Assembly: GCA_025765595.1 (NCBI GenBank)
Contig: JAIVFH010000117.1
Coordinates: 1-64,000, forward strand
From: Obelidium mucronatum
Lineage: Eukaryota > Chytridiomycota > Chytridiomycetes > Chytridiales > Chytriomycetaceae
Length of the DNA: 64,000 bases
Direction: 5' to 3'
Under the pieces are notes generated by a model that was not told the DNA's origin, made no database searches, and saw only the letters and a list, made by a program, of their open reading frames with translations. Positions within the stretch are counted from its first letter, which is position 1. Each line of letters begins with the position of its first letter. The position numbers were made by a program, and so were the translations under genes. Positions 52,677 to 64,000 of the stretch are shown in pieces.

Positions 52677-54563
52677 ATGTTGACAGCAATCACTCGGGGA
52701 TCACTTCGACGTTCTAGTCCTAAGTACTTCTTAGGAGTATCAATACTCGCTAGGCCCAATGTGTCTATTGGAGTCCAGTCTGCTAGGCCAGCGCCTGTCA
52801 AGTTAAACTTCCATAGACCCTTCACATCCAGCGCCAGTCCATTACGTCCTTTCCCTCCTCCTGCTCGAAAGCCGCTATACAGATCAAAGGTCATGATTGG
52901 ACTATTTATTGGTGGCTCAATTGTGTTGTTTGCCCTCACCCGAAAAAGAAAAGAGGTTCCTGTTCCAAAAAGAGACTTTGGCGATCACCTATTCACACGA
53001 GGAGATGTGCGAAAACACACTTCAAAAGAAACCGGGATTTGGGTGACTTCTGGTGATGGTGTCTATGATATCACAGAATTTGTTGATATCCATCCTGGGT
53101 AATGCAAAACCATCATCCATCTCACCTCTATTCAGCTGACATAAATGAATCGAATATTTAGTGGTGAACGAATTCTTCTGGCTGCAGGCCATTCAATCGA
53201 CGCTTTTTGGGCAATCTTTGCTATTCATCAATCAGAGGAAACCCGCGAACTTCTTGAAACATATCGCATCGGAAACCTGATGCCTGCTGACCAAGATCCG
53301 ACTTTTAATTCAGAGCGTGACGATACCACAGCAATCACGCAGGCACTTGAACGCCTATTTCACAATGACCCAGTGCGAGACCCACAGCTTATAACGCGTT
53401 CTGAGCGGCCATGTAATGCAGAGACACCTCCATCTCTTTTAACTGATTCTTTTGTGACGCCAAATAATCTGTTCTTCGGTATGTCGACATTTTTTGTTCA
53501 AGGGCGAAGTCTTAAATGTTGACTTTTCGTTTTCATAGTGCGGAACCACCTCCCAGTTCCAGAAATGGATCTCTCTGAGTACACCCTTGAAATCGATGCT
53601 CCCTGGGTGAAAGACCCAATCATCTTGACGTTGGACGACATCAAGTCAAAGTTCCCACACATTGATGTAATGACAACTCTTCAATGCGCTGGAAACCGAA
53701 GACGTGAAATGCACGACGTGAAGCCCGTCAAGGGTCTCCAGTGGACACAAGGTGCAATTTCAAATGCCGTATGGACAGGTGTCCCACTCGCCACCCTCTT
53801 GAAAGAAACGATCGGCTCCATCCCTGCTGAATACGAAGCCAAAATCAATCACTGTCAGTTTCATGGAGCTGAAGGATATGGAGCTTCGATTCCAGTGGAT
53901 AAAGCACTGGATCCAAAAGGGGATTGTATTCTGACGTTTGCAATGAATGGCGAGACATTGCCGAAGGATCATGGATGGCCATTGCGCGCTCTTGTACCTG
54001 GACACGTTGCCGCCAGAAGTGTAAAATGGGTTACGAAAATCGCCTTGTCGGAGGATGAGAGCGACGCACATTGGCAGCAACGGGACTACAAAGGATTCGG
54101 CCCTTCTAAAACTTTGGAACAAAGTGATTACGCCACTTCTCAAAGTATACAAGAGCTTCCAGTGCAGTCTTGTGTTACTGTTCCACAGCAAAACGATTCT
54201 GTTGAGATTGTTGATGGGAAAGTAACGGGCATCAAAGGCTATGCGTGGTCTGGTGGCGGTCGAGGAATAATTCGAGTAGATGTATCGATTGATGGTGGCA
54301 AAACGTGGACCGATGCAGTGCTTACCAAGCCTAATCAGCCACCTGGTCGAGAATGGGCATGGACTCATTGGGAAGCGGAAGTTCCTGTGAATGTGGATAG
54401 AAACAAAGTTCCCGTAGAGATTGTTGTCAAAGCTGTGGATACTTCATATAATGAACAGCCACAAAGCTTTGACAGCACATATAATGTGCGTGGGGTATTG
54501 GTTAGCGCCTGGCACCGGGTCAAAGCAGAAGCAGTCAAAAAGAACTCGGAACCAGCTGCTTGA
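52677..54563 (+). CDS. Sulfite oxidase (cytochrome b5 + molybdopterin)
   Basis: Exons 52677-53098, 53162-53478 and 53539-54563 give 587 residues. N terminus: Arg/Ser-rich mitochondrial presequence ([20 protein letters not shown]), then one membrane segment ([15 protein letters not shown]), which would place the enzyme in the intermembrane space. Cytochrome b5 domain with the haem motif [14 protein letters not shown] (split by intron 1). Molybdenum-cofactor domain with the ligand Cys in [31 protein letters not shown] and a C-terminal dimerisation domain ([17 protein letters not shown]). Order and length are those of eukaryotic sulfite oxidase, which oxidises sulfite to sulfate and passes electrons to cytochrome c. 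Confidence 0.92.
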
Positions 54564-54791
54564 AATGCTATATTATGGACTTCATAGATGTATATTTGAT
54601 TCTCTTTCGATTAAACTACCTCATAAGTGATGATTAAAAAACTGCAATGGAAAGAGGCTAGCTTGCTCATTTATTTTATCTCTTCATTTCCATCCATCGA
54701 TGCTTAATGCGATGGTTCCCTCAGTGAAGTGGGTAAGGCACTCTCTGCCATTTGTGATTTCGATGACCGCTTATATTTTACAATAATCTCC

Positions 54792-57700
54792 TCAAGCCTG
54801 CTTATGTTTGTTAAGACGAAGAATTTCGTGTTGATGTTTTTTTCTTAACCTTTCTCTTGTGAAAGGCTTCAGCAAAACGTCATTCATCCCAGACGAGCGT
54901 GCCTCCTCGACTTGCTCGTTCCTTGCATTTCCAGTCACTGCTATGATAGGAATTCCGGAACATATATTTTGCACGGCTTCGTATTCACGGATCTTCTTAG
55001 TCGTATCTCTTCCATTTAAAATTGGCATTTCGAGATCCTGTAAAATCAAGCAGTCGGTGGAAAGCAAACATACTGAATCATTCAAACCATAAGTATCATG
55101 CAAATTTCATCCGTTCGAGTCATGAAAACGTCATACGCTTCTTGTCCGTTTACAGCAGAAATGTACCCCTCTCCAATTTTTGTCAAATGTTTTTGAAGAA
55201 CCATTCGATTTATATCATTGTCGTCTTGTTTTTTTGGCAGTTATAAAAGAAGGAGAATTTCTGGGCAAAATTTGAATTTAGTTACCGACAACCAGAACTT
55301 TTTCGCCGTTCAATTTCGATAACCCTGATTGTCTTCTTTGGCTTGATCGAGGTACCATTGGCGATGGGGTCAACTCTACGTAATTTGAATTCTGCCGAGA
55401 TCGGTTTTCATTGACATTTTCTGCAACTGTGTCCACACTCTTTTCAACCGTCTTGGGGCAAGTATATCTCAACGGAATTATCACTGTAAACGTTGTTCCC
55501 ACGCCTTTCGTACTCTCCACAGACACTTGCCCGCCCATCATATCTACAAGCCGCTTTGATATGAAAAGACCTAGACCAGATCCTCCGTACTCTGCATAGG
55601 TGCGATTCGATGCTTGCTGAAACTGTTTAAATAATCGGGCTTTCTCTTCTTCAGTCATTCCAATCCCTGTATCACGCACTGCAATCTTCAAATTCGCACG
55701 ACCAAGAACATTGCTAACATCATCTTAAAAACAAGTTTTTGGAATTAATGGAATAGATACTTCAGAGTGCTCCTTCTCCCACCTGTACTTCCTTCCCGTA
55801 TCTCACGTTCGCAAAGGCTAGAATCCTTAAGCTCTGTAAATTCCGCTGAAAGCATTGCTCGAATATCTCTTTTGTCGGATTTCATTGTAAATTTGGAAGC
55901 ATTTGCAACCAAGTTAATGACAATCTGGGTGATTCTGGCAGGGTCGCCGAGAAAGTCAGATTTCCCAAACTGCTCGGAAAACTGGGGATCGACTTGAATC
56001 GTCAGCTTTGTCTTTTTGGTTATCATTTCGGCTTTGAAGGTACTGAGAACTTTTTTGAGAAGCTCTTTCGGATTAAAGGGGGTGGACTTTGATATACTGA
56101 TTAGACTCATACTGGCAGGTTGAAAGCAGAGATAAATCTTTGGTTAGTTTAAGAATTGTAATGAAACATGCAAGTACTTGAGTTTCGACAGGTTAAGCAC
56201 ATCGTCTGCAATAGTCTGTATTGAAAATACACATAATCAAAAAACGCATCCAGGGTATATGATTTCGAACCTGCTGATGTTTCGCACATATGTCTATTGC
56301 ATCTGTATATTCCCTTGCTTTTGTAGCAACTTCCTCTATTTCTGAAGGATTGAGTTCCCTTCTCTTGTCGAGCATTCCTGATAAATCACCAACCAGCTCA
56401 GCCAACAACATATTGCTGTTTTGAATGCCATTGAGTGGATTTCTCAGCTCATGGCATACCTAATTAACAATTTTCAGGTCGCCATCCTGGGGATCCTCGA
56501 CAACCCACCATGTCGATGAATTTTTCAGAATCAATCTTGGATTGAATAGCGTCATCGGCTCTCTTTTTTTGAGTCTCTTGCTCAAATTGGAATGCCTGAA
56601 TTCGTTCTTCTTCAAGTAATTTCCGTATGGTGATATCGCTCATGCAGCCTATGTGAATCAGACTTCCATCGGCTTCTGAATCTAAAATTGCTGAATATGG
56701 CAGATTAATTTTTTTTGGTTGAACCATAAATTCAAACGCAACTGCACAGCTGAACCCAAGAAATTTTCCCCGCAGCTGATGGTCTTATTCGGAACTCCAA
56801 GTTGACCACTGGCTCTTGGTTATTTATGCATTTTCTCCAATTTTCAAGAGTTTCCTCCTTATCGTCAGGATGGATTCTAACATCGTGGAGTGATCAGCTA
56901 TATGTTCGAAACTTATTGGAAATTATTGAGTTATGTACCCATCTGGTAGTACGCTATTCATTGAGCCTTCGTTGGCTGACATGAGTGAATCGATTCCTTC
57001 GAAACCGAACATTTGAGCAAACTTGTCATTTGCAAATAAGAGGTTGCCCTAAAAGAGAAAACAAGGGTTGATACTTGTATCTTCATGGGGTTTTTGATAA
57101 TTATCGGGGTTGGACAAACCTGTTCATCGCAAAGGAAAAGACCCAGCGGAGATATCCGGGACATTTGCTCGTATCTTTATACACAAAGACAAAAGAATCT
57201 AAGTTTGGAAAAATAAAATTTGGTTTGTTACCTCTTCATTGCATGAGCAGAGTATTCTTTCTCTTTCTTGATATCATTCTCCAAGTGAGTTTGAATTGCA
57301 GAGCGCTCCAAAAGCTTCTGTATTTTGAAGATCATTTCCCGCTGGTTGATTGGTTTCTCCTATTGTCCTTTTTGCTTAGTAGTGTTGCCCAACTGTTTAC
57401 AAAGAACGTAATACCAAAAAGTCGTCTGCCCCACTTTCAAACCCGTCAATCTTATTTCCAGTTCCACTAAAAAGAATAACAGGTATAGCTGCAAGATCGG
57501 ATCGGCGGCGCATTTCCTTTACGAGTTGTAATCCGTCCAAAACAGGCATTCTGGAAAAAAAGACAATTTCAGATGACCTGCCAACTTTGCTTTAGTACCC
57601 ACAGCACGTCGGAGACGACAAGGCTTGGCGCAATTCTCTTCATGGCATTTAAAGCAGTATGACCATTGTCAAACGTTTGACACGACCAATACCTTGAAAT

Positions 57701-60438
57701 GATTTGACTCAAGTACTTTCTCATATCTGAGTTGTCGTCAACAAGAAAAATAAGCCGCTTATTAAAAATATCACTGTCTTGGTCATTGGGATCCGGTTTC
57801 GGAATCATGAATGCGTCAGTCTCAAGATGAGTCTCTAATTCTTCTTGAGCTGAACTTGTGGTTTCATTGGTTTGTGGACAACTTTCCGCAAACTCTCGTG
57901 CTTCTTCCAAGAACACAGACAAATGACCTGTATTAGAGTCTGACGTCACTGGAGATCCATCAATGTCTTGCAGAGACGTCTCGACAACGCGCTCAGGTGG
58001 CAGGTGGTTTTTTCCAACTGGGATGGAAACAATAAAAGTCGAACCCACACCAAAGACACTACGCAGAGTGATAGTTCCCCCATGTAGCTTCACCAGATCG
58101 CTAACTAGAGCAAGACCAATTCCCGAACCTTCAAAACTACGCCCACCGGCATAGTCCACACGATGAAACTGCTGAAATACCCTTCCCAATTGATCTTTAG
58201 GAATTCCCACCCCAGAATCTTCCACCACAAATTCAAATTTTTTGTTGTCGTCAGATAGACGTAGTGCGGTTTTGATATACCCCTTTAAGGTGAATTTGAT
58301 GGCATTTCCTGGATTTTCAAAACAGTTTTAATTCAGTCCGTAAAAAACCAAGCATCTTACTTACCCAAAAGGTTAAAAACAATTTTTTGCAGCATTTCTT
58401 CGTCCATATAACACGGCTCGTTGATTTGTGAAAACTCGGTAATAAAGTTCAAACCCGCTTTCTTGATAATGCCCTCAAACATACTCTCAAATTGATGAAT
58501 CTTGTCTGCAATATTTGTTCTTCTAAATGTCGCCGTCATGCATCCGGCATTGAGCCTTCCAATATCCAGCAAGGTATTGACAAGCTTCAACAGTCGACAT
58601 GCGTTTTTCCGAACTAATTCTAAAGTAGAGGATTGCTCTTTGGTGAGCTGATTCTTTGATTCTTTGATGACATCCTCTACTGGGCTTATAATAAGTGTCA
58701 ATGGGGTTCTCAATTCATGGCTCATGGAAACGAAAAACGACGTTTTGACTTTATCGAGCTCAAGCAACGCGTGGTTCTGCTTTTTGGCAGTTTCGAGGGA
58801 TTTGACGCTTGTGTATGATGTCGCGATTTCATGTCTATGTTGAGTGATTGTTTGAAAACAAATAAATTTTGCATCATTGACTTACACCGCCATATTTATA
58901 AAGCTCCGATAACGTTCATCGTAGTTTAGGTTTGGATTTGTTCCTAAAACAAGTAGACCTGGCGCATCGTCCGAAGTGGTCAGTATAGGGATAATTAAAA
59001 TTGTGCCGTTCTTGTGGACAGGGTGGGCTTCAGCTGGAATTATCTCTATCGTATCTTCTAAATTCCAAGCTTCGGCGATTTTGGATGTAAGTTCGTCGCA
59101 TTGGGTCCCAAGGACTGGATCAATCTTGTTAGGAAATGACGATTCGATATTGACAACTTTATCGTATCGAAGAAGAATTCCGTCATTTTCGCGCCGATAA
59201 CTAGATGTTGCTCAATCAGTAGTTTTACTTCCATCTTGACATACGTACATAATACCAAAAGCGAATTCTTCCTTTCGATTTTGTAGAACTTCCCATAACG
59301 CCTCCCAGTAGCCTGTGACGTTTGGTGAACTGATCAAATTGAGCCCCAAATCTTGCAAACACATGATTCGGTTATTTCCAACAACTTTTGCTGTTGTTTC
59401 GAAGCTCCAGGTTATAACGCCTTCAAATTCTCCTCTATCGCCAAGAACAGGACACGTCGTAACCTTAAACGGAGTTTAATATGATAGAGGAAGTATGAAT
59501 TTAGCTATAGATCTTACTGTAAAGTAAGTAAGCTCCATAAACCCGTGGCGGAACAACATGTATCCTTTGTCTTCAAAATACGATGTCTGCCCAGTTTCCT
59601 TTGCTTTCACAATAGTTCCTTTAATAATGTGCCAAATCTCTTGAAAAGTTTCTGCATAGGACGCGCCAAGCATAGTGGGGTGCTTACCAAAGAATTTTTT
59701 AGAATCCAATCATCGGTACAATCGCATTCACCAACCTTGCCTCCGAATGTAGATATCGATATATCATTATACGCAATAACTCGATATGCAGGTCCCCATA
59801 GCAAAAGCCCTTGAATTTTCGATCGGAGTACAAGCGATGTTGCAGTTTTCAAACTTGAGGGCCAATTACGTATTTCCCCCAACTCAGGTGCAGTTTTCAA
59901 CCAATCAAAGCTCTTTACAATATCGCCCATAACACCCGTACTACTGTCGAATGGAATATCATAAGTTGCCTCAATCTAAACTCCTTGCCAATTATTCTCT
60001 TGTTCTTTGAAGCAATCCAAAATACCTTCGAAAACATGAGATGTAATAAATAGATATAAGCGCCGTTCGCGCATTTCGTTGCAGTTCCAGTCCACTCAAT
60101 GACCCATTTTGAATCTCCCGATGTATAGTGTGATATTCGGGTTGACGTTGGAACCGATGTTGCTTGCTTGAGATTTCGCAGCCAAACATCACGTTCTTTT
60201 TTATCATCCAGAGTATTCAAGTTTTGTGCACCAAGTTCCTTCAGCTTTTGATGCAGCGATTGATTTTGCCACACAAAGATAAGCTGCTCGTTCACTAAAC
60301 ACGAGCATACCGGAGATAAAGAAAATGCTGCGGTCAAAATAGACACTTCTGGCATTATCTGCTGCAAAGGGCGAGGCGCTCTATATTATATTACAAAGAG
60401 ATTTACGACATCAACAAAACCGACCTTTGACCAGACAT
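54792..60438 (-). CDS. Double-hybrid sensor histidine kinase (PAS-HK-REC-PAS-HK-REC)
   Basis: One long multi-exon gene. From the N terminus: PAS-like domains (DWLKTAPELGEIRNWPSSLK, LLLWGPAYRVIAYND), a first histidine kinase with H-box SMSHELRTPLTLI (about 58715) and ATPase motifs VEDSGVGIP and FEGSGIGLALV, a receiver with FLVDDNSDM and VVSDVLMP, another PAS (MSRISPLGLFLCDEQ, LLFANDKFAQMFG), a second kinase with H-box VCHELRNPLNGI (about 56445) and DTGIGM, YGGSGLGLFISKRL, and a second receiver with VDDNDINRM, DLEMP and KPF. Both phosphoaccepting His and Asp residues appear intact. It should feed a multistep phosphorelay; the signal is unknown. Start is ATG 60438 (exon of 14 bases) or ATG 60355. 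Exact exon ends were checked only at several junctions. Confidence 0.85.
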
Positions 60439-60444
60439 TAGTAC

Positions 60445-63400
60445 ATGAATAATGCAGAAACGCCAGGCAAGATCATCTGGCAAGCAATTAACTCGAGAAA
60501 GATGAAGGACTTGATCAAAGGAATGATTGGAGTATGTTAATGAGTGGTGCCACACAAACCTCACCTAAACACAAACCAAGTACTTCCTTTGCTACTGCTA
60601 TGTCTTTTCATCACTTCCGTCACTGTGGGATATGCAGCCACGTGTTTTAGCAAATGTTCTTCTGGTTCCAGTCATCCTGACTCCGTAAGTTTGCCTCTTG
60701 AGTTCCCACAACAACTCATCGAAATACACAGCGCAAAGACAGTGGGGCAATTCCTCGATCTTTCTGTTCTTTTGCTTATCTCGGTTGGGATTTCTTCTGC
60801 TTTGTGGGCGATTGTGAACCTCGTTGCTGGCTTCAACTCTGTTGGAATGGGTGTCATTCTGTTTCTATCCACGTACTGGTTTTCTATTCCTCGAGCTATT
60901 AACCCTGGAAGATTCTTTGGTTGGTATATATATTTTTTAAATGATTTTCGGGAACTCACAGGGCACCACTAGCCTTTTCGTTGTGTGGACCTGTTTTCGT
61001 TTTCACTGGAATTCAAAGTATCCTGAATGCATATGGCCCCAACACATCGAACGGCTCTCCATTCGACTACAACTTTCTGATACATACCATCAACTCCTAC
61101 CTCATCGGGATCGTCATTTGTTTGGCAGTGAATGTTTTGATTTGGCCCGATTTTGCGGAAAGGAAACTTCAAAAGCAGCTCGCCGAAGCCATGGAGACAA
61201 TCATCAACCTCTCTTCGGAAATTGTTTTATCTTTAGCTGGATCGGAATCATCTCATGATCTTCATGAAACTGCCAATATCCAGCGGAGCATTGAAGCCCA
61301 GTCGCTCCGGGCGGGTCTTCTCGCCATTTCGCAAACTCTAGATAATGCTGATGCGGAAATATCATACTCTCGTTTTTCCATGCTGGAATACCTGGATCTG
61401 TTCTCTCGAGTTAGTAACCTTGCCGGTATTATTCTGTCGATTCAAACAGCACTTCAAGATCCTGCAACAATCGCCACAATCTCCAGTCAAGAATTCTTGA
61501 CCGAGTTTAGTGTACCAATGAAAACGAATCTCGAAATTCTTTCAGCGCATACAGCGAAATTGCTGGGAGAAGTCAAAACACGTCTGACCGACACCGCGAC
61601 TTCAGCAAGAACTGACCATGTTCGAATAGATGTCCAACGGACTTTGGAAGAATTTAAAAGAGCTCGACCAAATTTGCTGGTCAGATCTTTTTTACCTGGA
61701 AAAGCCGTTGAGCCGAATTTAGATGAACGAGAAATCAGGGAGAAATGGGACAAAGTATTACACTCTAATTTTTTGATATTGGGCATATCAGAGGTATGAA
61801 CCGATTTTTTTTTTGATCATGTTTGTTTTTATATTCCTTTTGACCTGGAATCAGCTTGTTGAAGAGGCGCTCAACTTTCACTGGGCACTAACAGGAATGA
61901 ATCGAACACGGGCATTCCAATTTAATTATCGCCACTTCCTCCCTTCAATCATCGCCAAACACTTGTTTGTTCCTCAAACTTGGTCTCCATCTACTTTTGC
62001 TCTTAGGGTCTCGGTTGACTCCTTACCTCACGAAGTGAATACGAAAAAAGAGAATACATCAAACCCGTGGCGTTCTTTAGCCTACTCTATGAAAAATTTT
62101 CTGCTATCGAATGAGTCAATATATGGCTTCAAATGCGGGTTGGCACTGTTGTGTTTGCATTCAATTCTTGTGGCAGAATTGTGAGTGACATAACGAATGA
62201 CCTTTTCCTTATATCTATCTCAACGCGTTTCTGTTATTCAGAGATGTTTTTAATTCTTGGTATCTTGGAGCCACTTTGGTGACGTTTCTGATTGCGTTGA
62301 CGCCATCACGTAAATAACTATGTTTCCCGTCTCCTTTTTTTTGGCCTTTTCCTTTAATTAATTTACTTCCACCAAAGTTGGACAGACTTATATAGCCCTT
62401 CCAATACAAATTGGATCCACTTCTATGGGCGCTCTCGCAGGGTTTGTTGCAGTCACAATCTTTGGTCCAACTGGATCGTTTGGAATAGTCGGAGTTGGTC
62501 TGTCGCATTAAAGCATTTTACGCGATGTTATTAATTGAATGATTTGTTTCGTGTGTTTTCAGGAATGTTGTTTGGATTACCTTTATGTACATGATGCTGT
62601 TTACTCGTCATTTCGTGTTGGGGTTATTGACTCTTCTAGCTTACAACTATGTGAGTTTCTCTCTCACTTTTTCATTGAACTTTTCCACAGTTTCTGACCC
62701 TTTGAACAATAGTATGTCGTGTTCATGTATACCTATGACAGGCGTGCCTGGAATTGACATACCCGCAGTCTATCTCTATAAAATCGTAAGTTATTTGTTA
62801 CTTATTCATACCAGTTTTATGTTTTCCAACACACCACGCTTCAAAAAAACTCATAGATTGCAATCAATTCAGTCGCGTTAAGCTTTTCACTCGCTCTCAC
62901 AGTGATCATATTCCCAAGACTCTCTCGAAACCTTTTGAGAATTCAACTCTCCACCGTCATCAAGTCACTTTCCTCGTATTACACGGAAATTATTGTCAGT
63001 GCTTTCACCCCACCAGGATCAGCATCACCATGACAGCAAACAGCAACAATCGCAGTCAACCAGTCCATCACCACTGATCACGAATCCATCCTTCGCTACT
63101 ACACCAATTCCAGAACAGCGGCTATCAAAAATGCGAGATATGAAACGCAGCATCAACACACAATTCGGCAGCATCGCCCACCTTCTCGAGACGTGCAAAG
63201 TAGAACCGCGTATTCAAGCGCCCTTCCAACTCGAAATCTACGAATCACTCATTTCGAAACTGCAGACGGATATTCCAAGAACTGGGAAACGCGCAATGGT
63301 GTGTTGGTAGAAATGTGTTTGATGCGGATGTGAGATTTGTTTTTGGGTGTGATCAAGTGAAACCGTGGAGAGGGGAAATGAATCAAGTGAATCGGTGAGT

Positions 63401-63928
63401 TCCATTCCCCCAAAAAAAAAAAAAAAAAAAAGAGGAGACCAACAACAACCAAAAAGTATTAGTTACACTCGGTGTCTGTGGCTTATTATTTTTTTATTTT
63501 TTTTTTGTTTCAGGCTTCTGTTTTACTTGTATTCCACATGTATTATTGCAAAGCAGCCACTTCCGTACGATATGCCCAACGCGTCTATTGCGCGGCATCG
63601 CTTTTTCGATGCATTCATTAAAGTCACAATGGAGCATTTAAAGACAATCACCCCGAACGAAGAATTGAGTCCTGTTGTTTTCAATACAGATGGGTGGATG
63701 CGAGTGTATGGAATGTCTGTCTCACTTCAAGAAGGTAATCAACCTGCCTTTTTTTTAACTTTGTTAAAAACGGGGAAAAAGTGAACATTCTTGACTTTTT
63801 TTTTTTACCCTCATGCAGTTTCGCGACAGATGGATTCGCTGAGTATAGATTTCAAGGCCTTGTTTGGTGAATTGCCGGACTTGTTTGCAGAGAATCCGGA
63901 TTTAATGTGGCGTAACATGAAAGAATGA
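60445..63928 (+). CDS. FUSC/aromatic-acid-exporter-type membrane protein (Bre4-like), with possible frame breaks
   Basis: Exons 60445-60531, 60581-60684, 60732-60919, 60973-61793, 61855-62180, 62242-62309 and one from 62378 are in phase; later ones are less clear. The layout is two sets of about six membrane helices, each followed by a cytosolic domain, as in fungal brefeldin-A-sensitivity/fusaric-acid-resistance relatives: KTVGQFLDLSVLLLIS, WPDFAERKLQKQLAEAM, then a second set (GFKCGLALLCLHSILVAEL, LVTFLIALTPS, GSTSMGALAGFVAV, YLYKIIAINS) and a C-terminal domain ending LMWRNMKE at 63928. Likely an exporter of organic acids or toxins, or an organelle protein. Three +1 frame changes would be needed (near 62745, 63015 and 63270), so the 3' half is either decayed or mis-assembled. 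Confidence 0.65.
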
Positions 63929-64000
63929 GTTTTTGATTTCCCCGTGTTTATATAAAAAAGATATCATTATGCTTTAAGACGAAGTTGCGTTTACAGATTA

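Noticed and set aside
53760..54368. 202-codon minus-strand ORF
   Set aside because: Antisense of the sulfite oxidase molybdenum domain; no motif of its own.
63413..63432. Run of about 20 A, possible poly(A) tail of a retroposed copy
   Set aside because: It lies within a normal GTGAGT...TTTCAG intron of the FUSC-type gene, with no target-site duplication or inserted coding sequence.
1..64000. CRISPR array, transposon ORFs, tRNA or rRNA genes, biosynthetic cluster
   Set aside because: No regularly spaced direct repeats, no transposase or reverse-transcriptase motif, no cloverleaf or rRNA core noticed by eye, and no clustered NRPS/PKS domains. A tRNA scan was not possible, so a missed tRNA cannot be excluded.

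Overview
The window looks like nuclear DNA of a zoosporic fungus, most likely a chytrid (Chytridiomycota). The basis is many short spliceosomal introns (about 41-150 bp, GT...AG, some with a TACTAAC branch site), fungal-type genes (GOS1, NMA111, PHO89, peroxisomal thiolase, SAT4/HAL4-like kinase, double-hybrid histidine kinase), and likely flagellar genes (a SHIPPO/PG-rich repeat protein and a Dpy-30-motif protein). The species is not resolved. There is no rRNA, tRNA, CRISPR or transposase gene that I can support.

Layout. 1-16.4 kb: 3' end of a bestrophin-like channel, the SNARE GOS1, an I9-type protease inhibitor, a LysM protein, an F-box-like/ankyrin gene, a broken C2H2 zinc-finger gene, a SHIPPO protein, a STYX-like phosphatase, an LRR gene relic, an atypical kinase, a small GC-rich gene and NMA111. 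16.6-23 kb: a 1413-residue PTEN-C2-FH1-FH2 formin and a PTS2-bearing 3-ketoacyl-CoA thiolase. 23.2-25.7 kb: a secreted haem peroxidase inside one arm of a 2.5-kb inverted segmental duplication whose other arm is at 43.3-45.8 kb. Between the arms: an LRR gene, a second bestrophin-like gene, PHO89, four F-box-like/ankyrin genes, a second LRR gene, an intact C2H2 gene, a lipoxygenase, a Dpy-30-motif gene and an aspartokinase-like gene with an apparently degenerate catalytic domain. 46-64 kb: another ankyrin gene, a nitroreductase, two tandem paralogous small proteins, a phosphoribosyltransferase, a kinase, sulfite oxidase, a 5.6-kb double-hybrid histidine kinase and, divergently, a fusaric-acid-resistance/aromatic-acid-exporter-type membrane protein.

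Two themes run through the window. First, lineage-specific families turn over here: six F-box-like/ankyrin genes plus a relic, two F-box-like/LRR genes plus a relic, paired C2H2 genes, paired bestrophins, paired peroxidases, paired small proteins and two small secreted proteins sharing a C-terminal motif. Second, several otherwise convincing genes need a single-base frame correction, usually one extra base and often in a homopolymer. These could be real decay or long-read consensus errors and should be settled with raw reads.

Most exciting candidates: the PTEN-formin in a fungus; the apparent pseudo-aspartokinase; a lipoxygenase with Ser at a normally invariant metal-binding His; and the inverted duplication with a nested micro-inversion. 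Exon coordinates were derived by hand from splice signals, reading frame and remembered family motifs, with no database search, so function calls rest on motif recognition.
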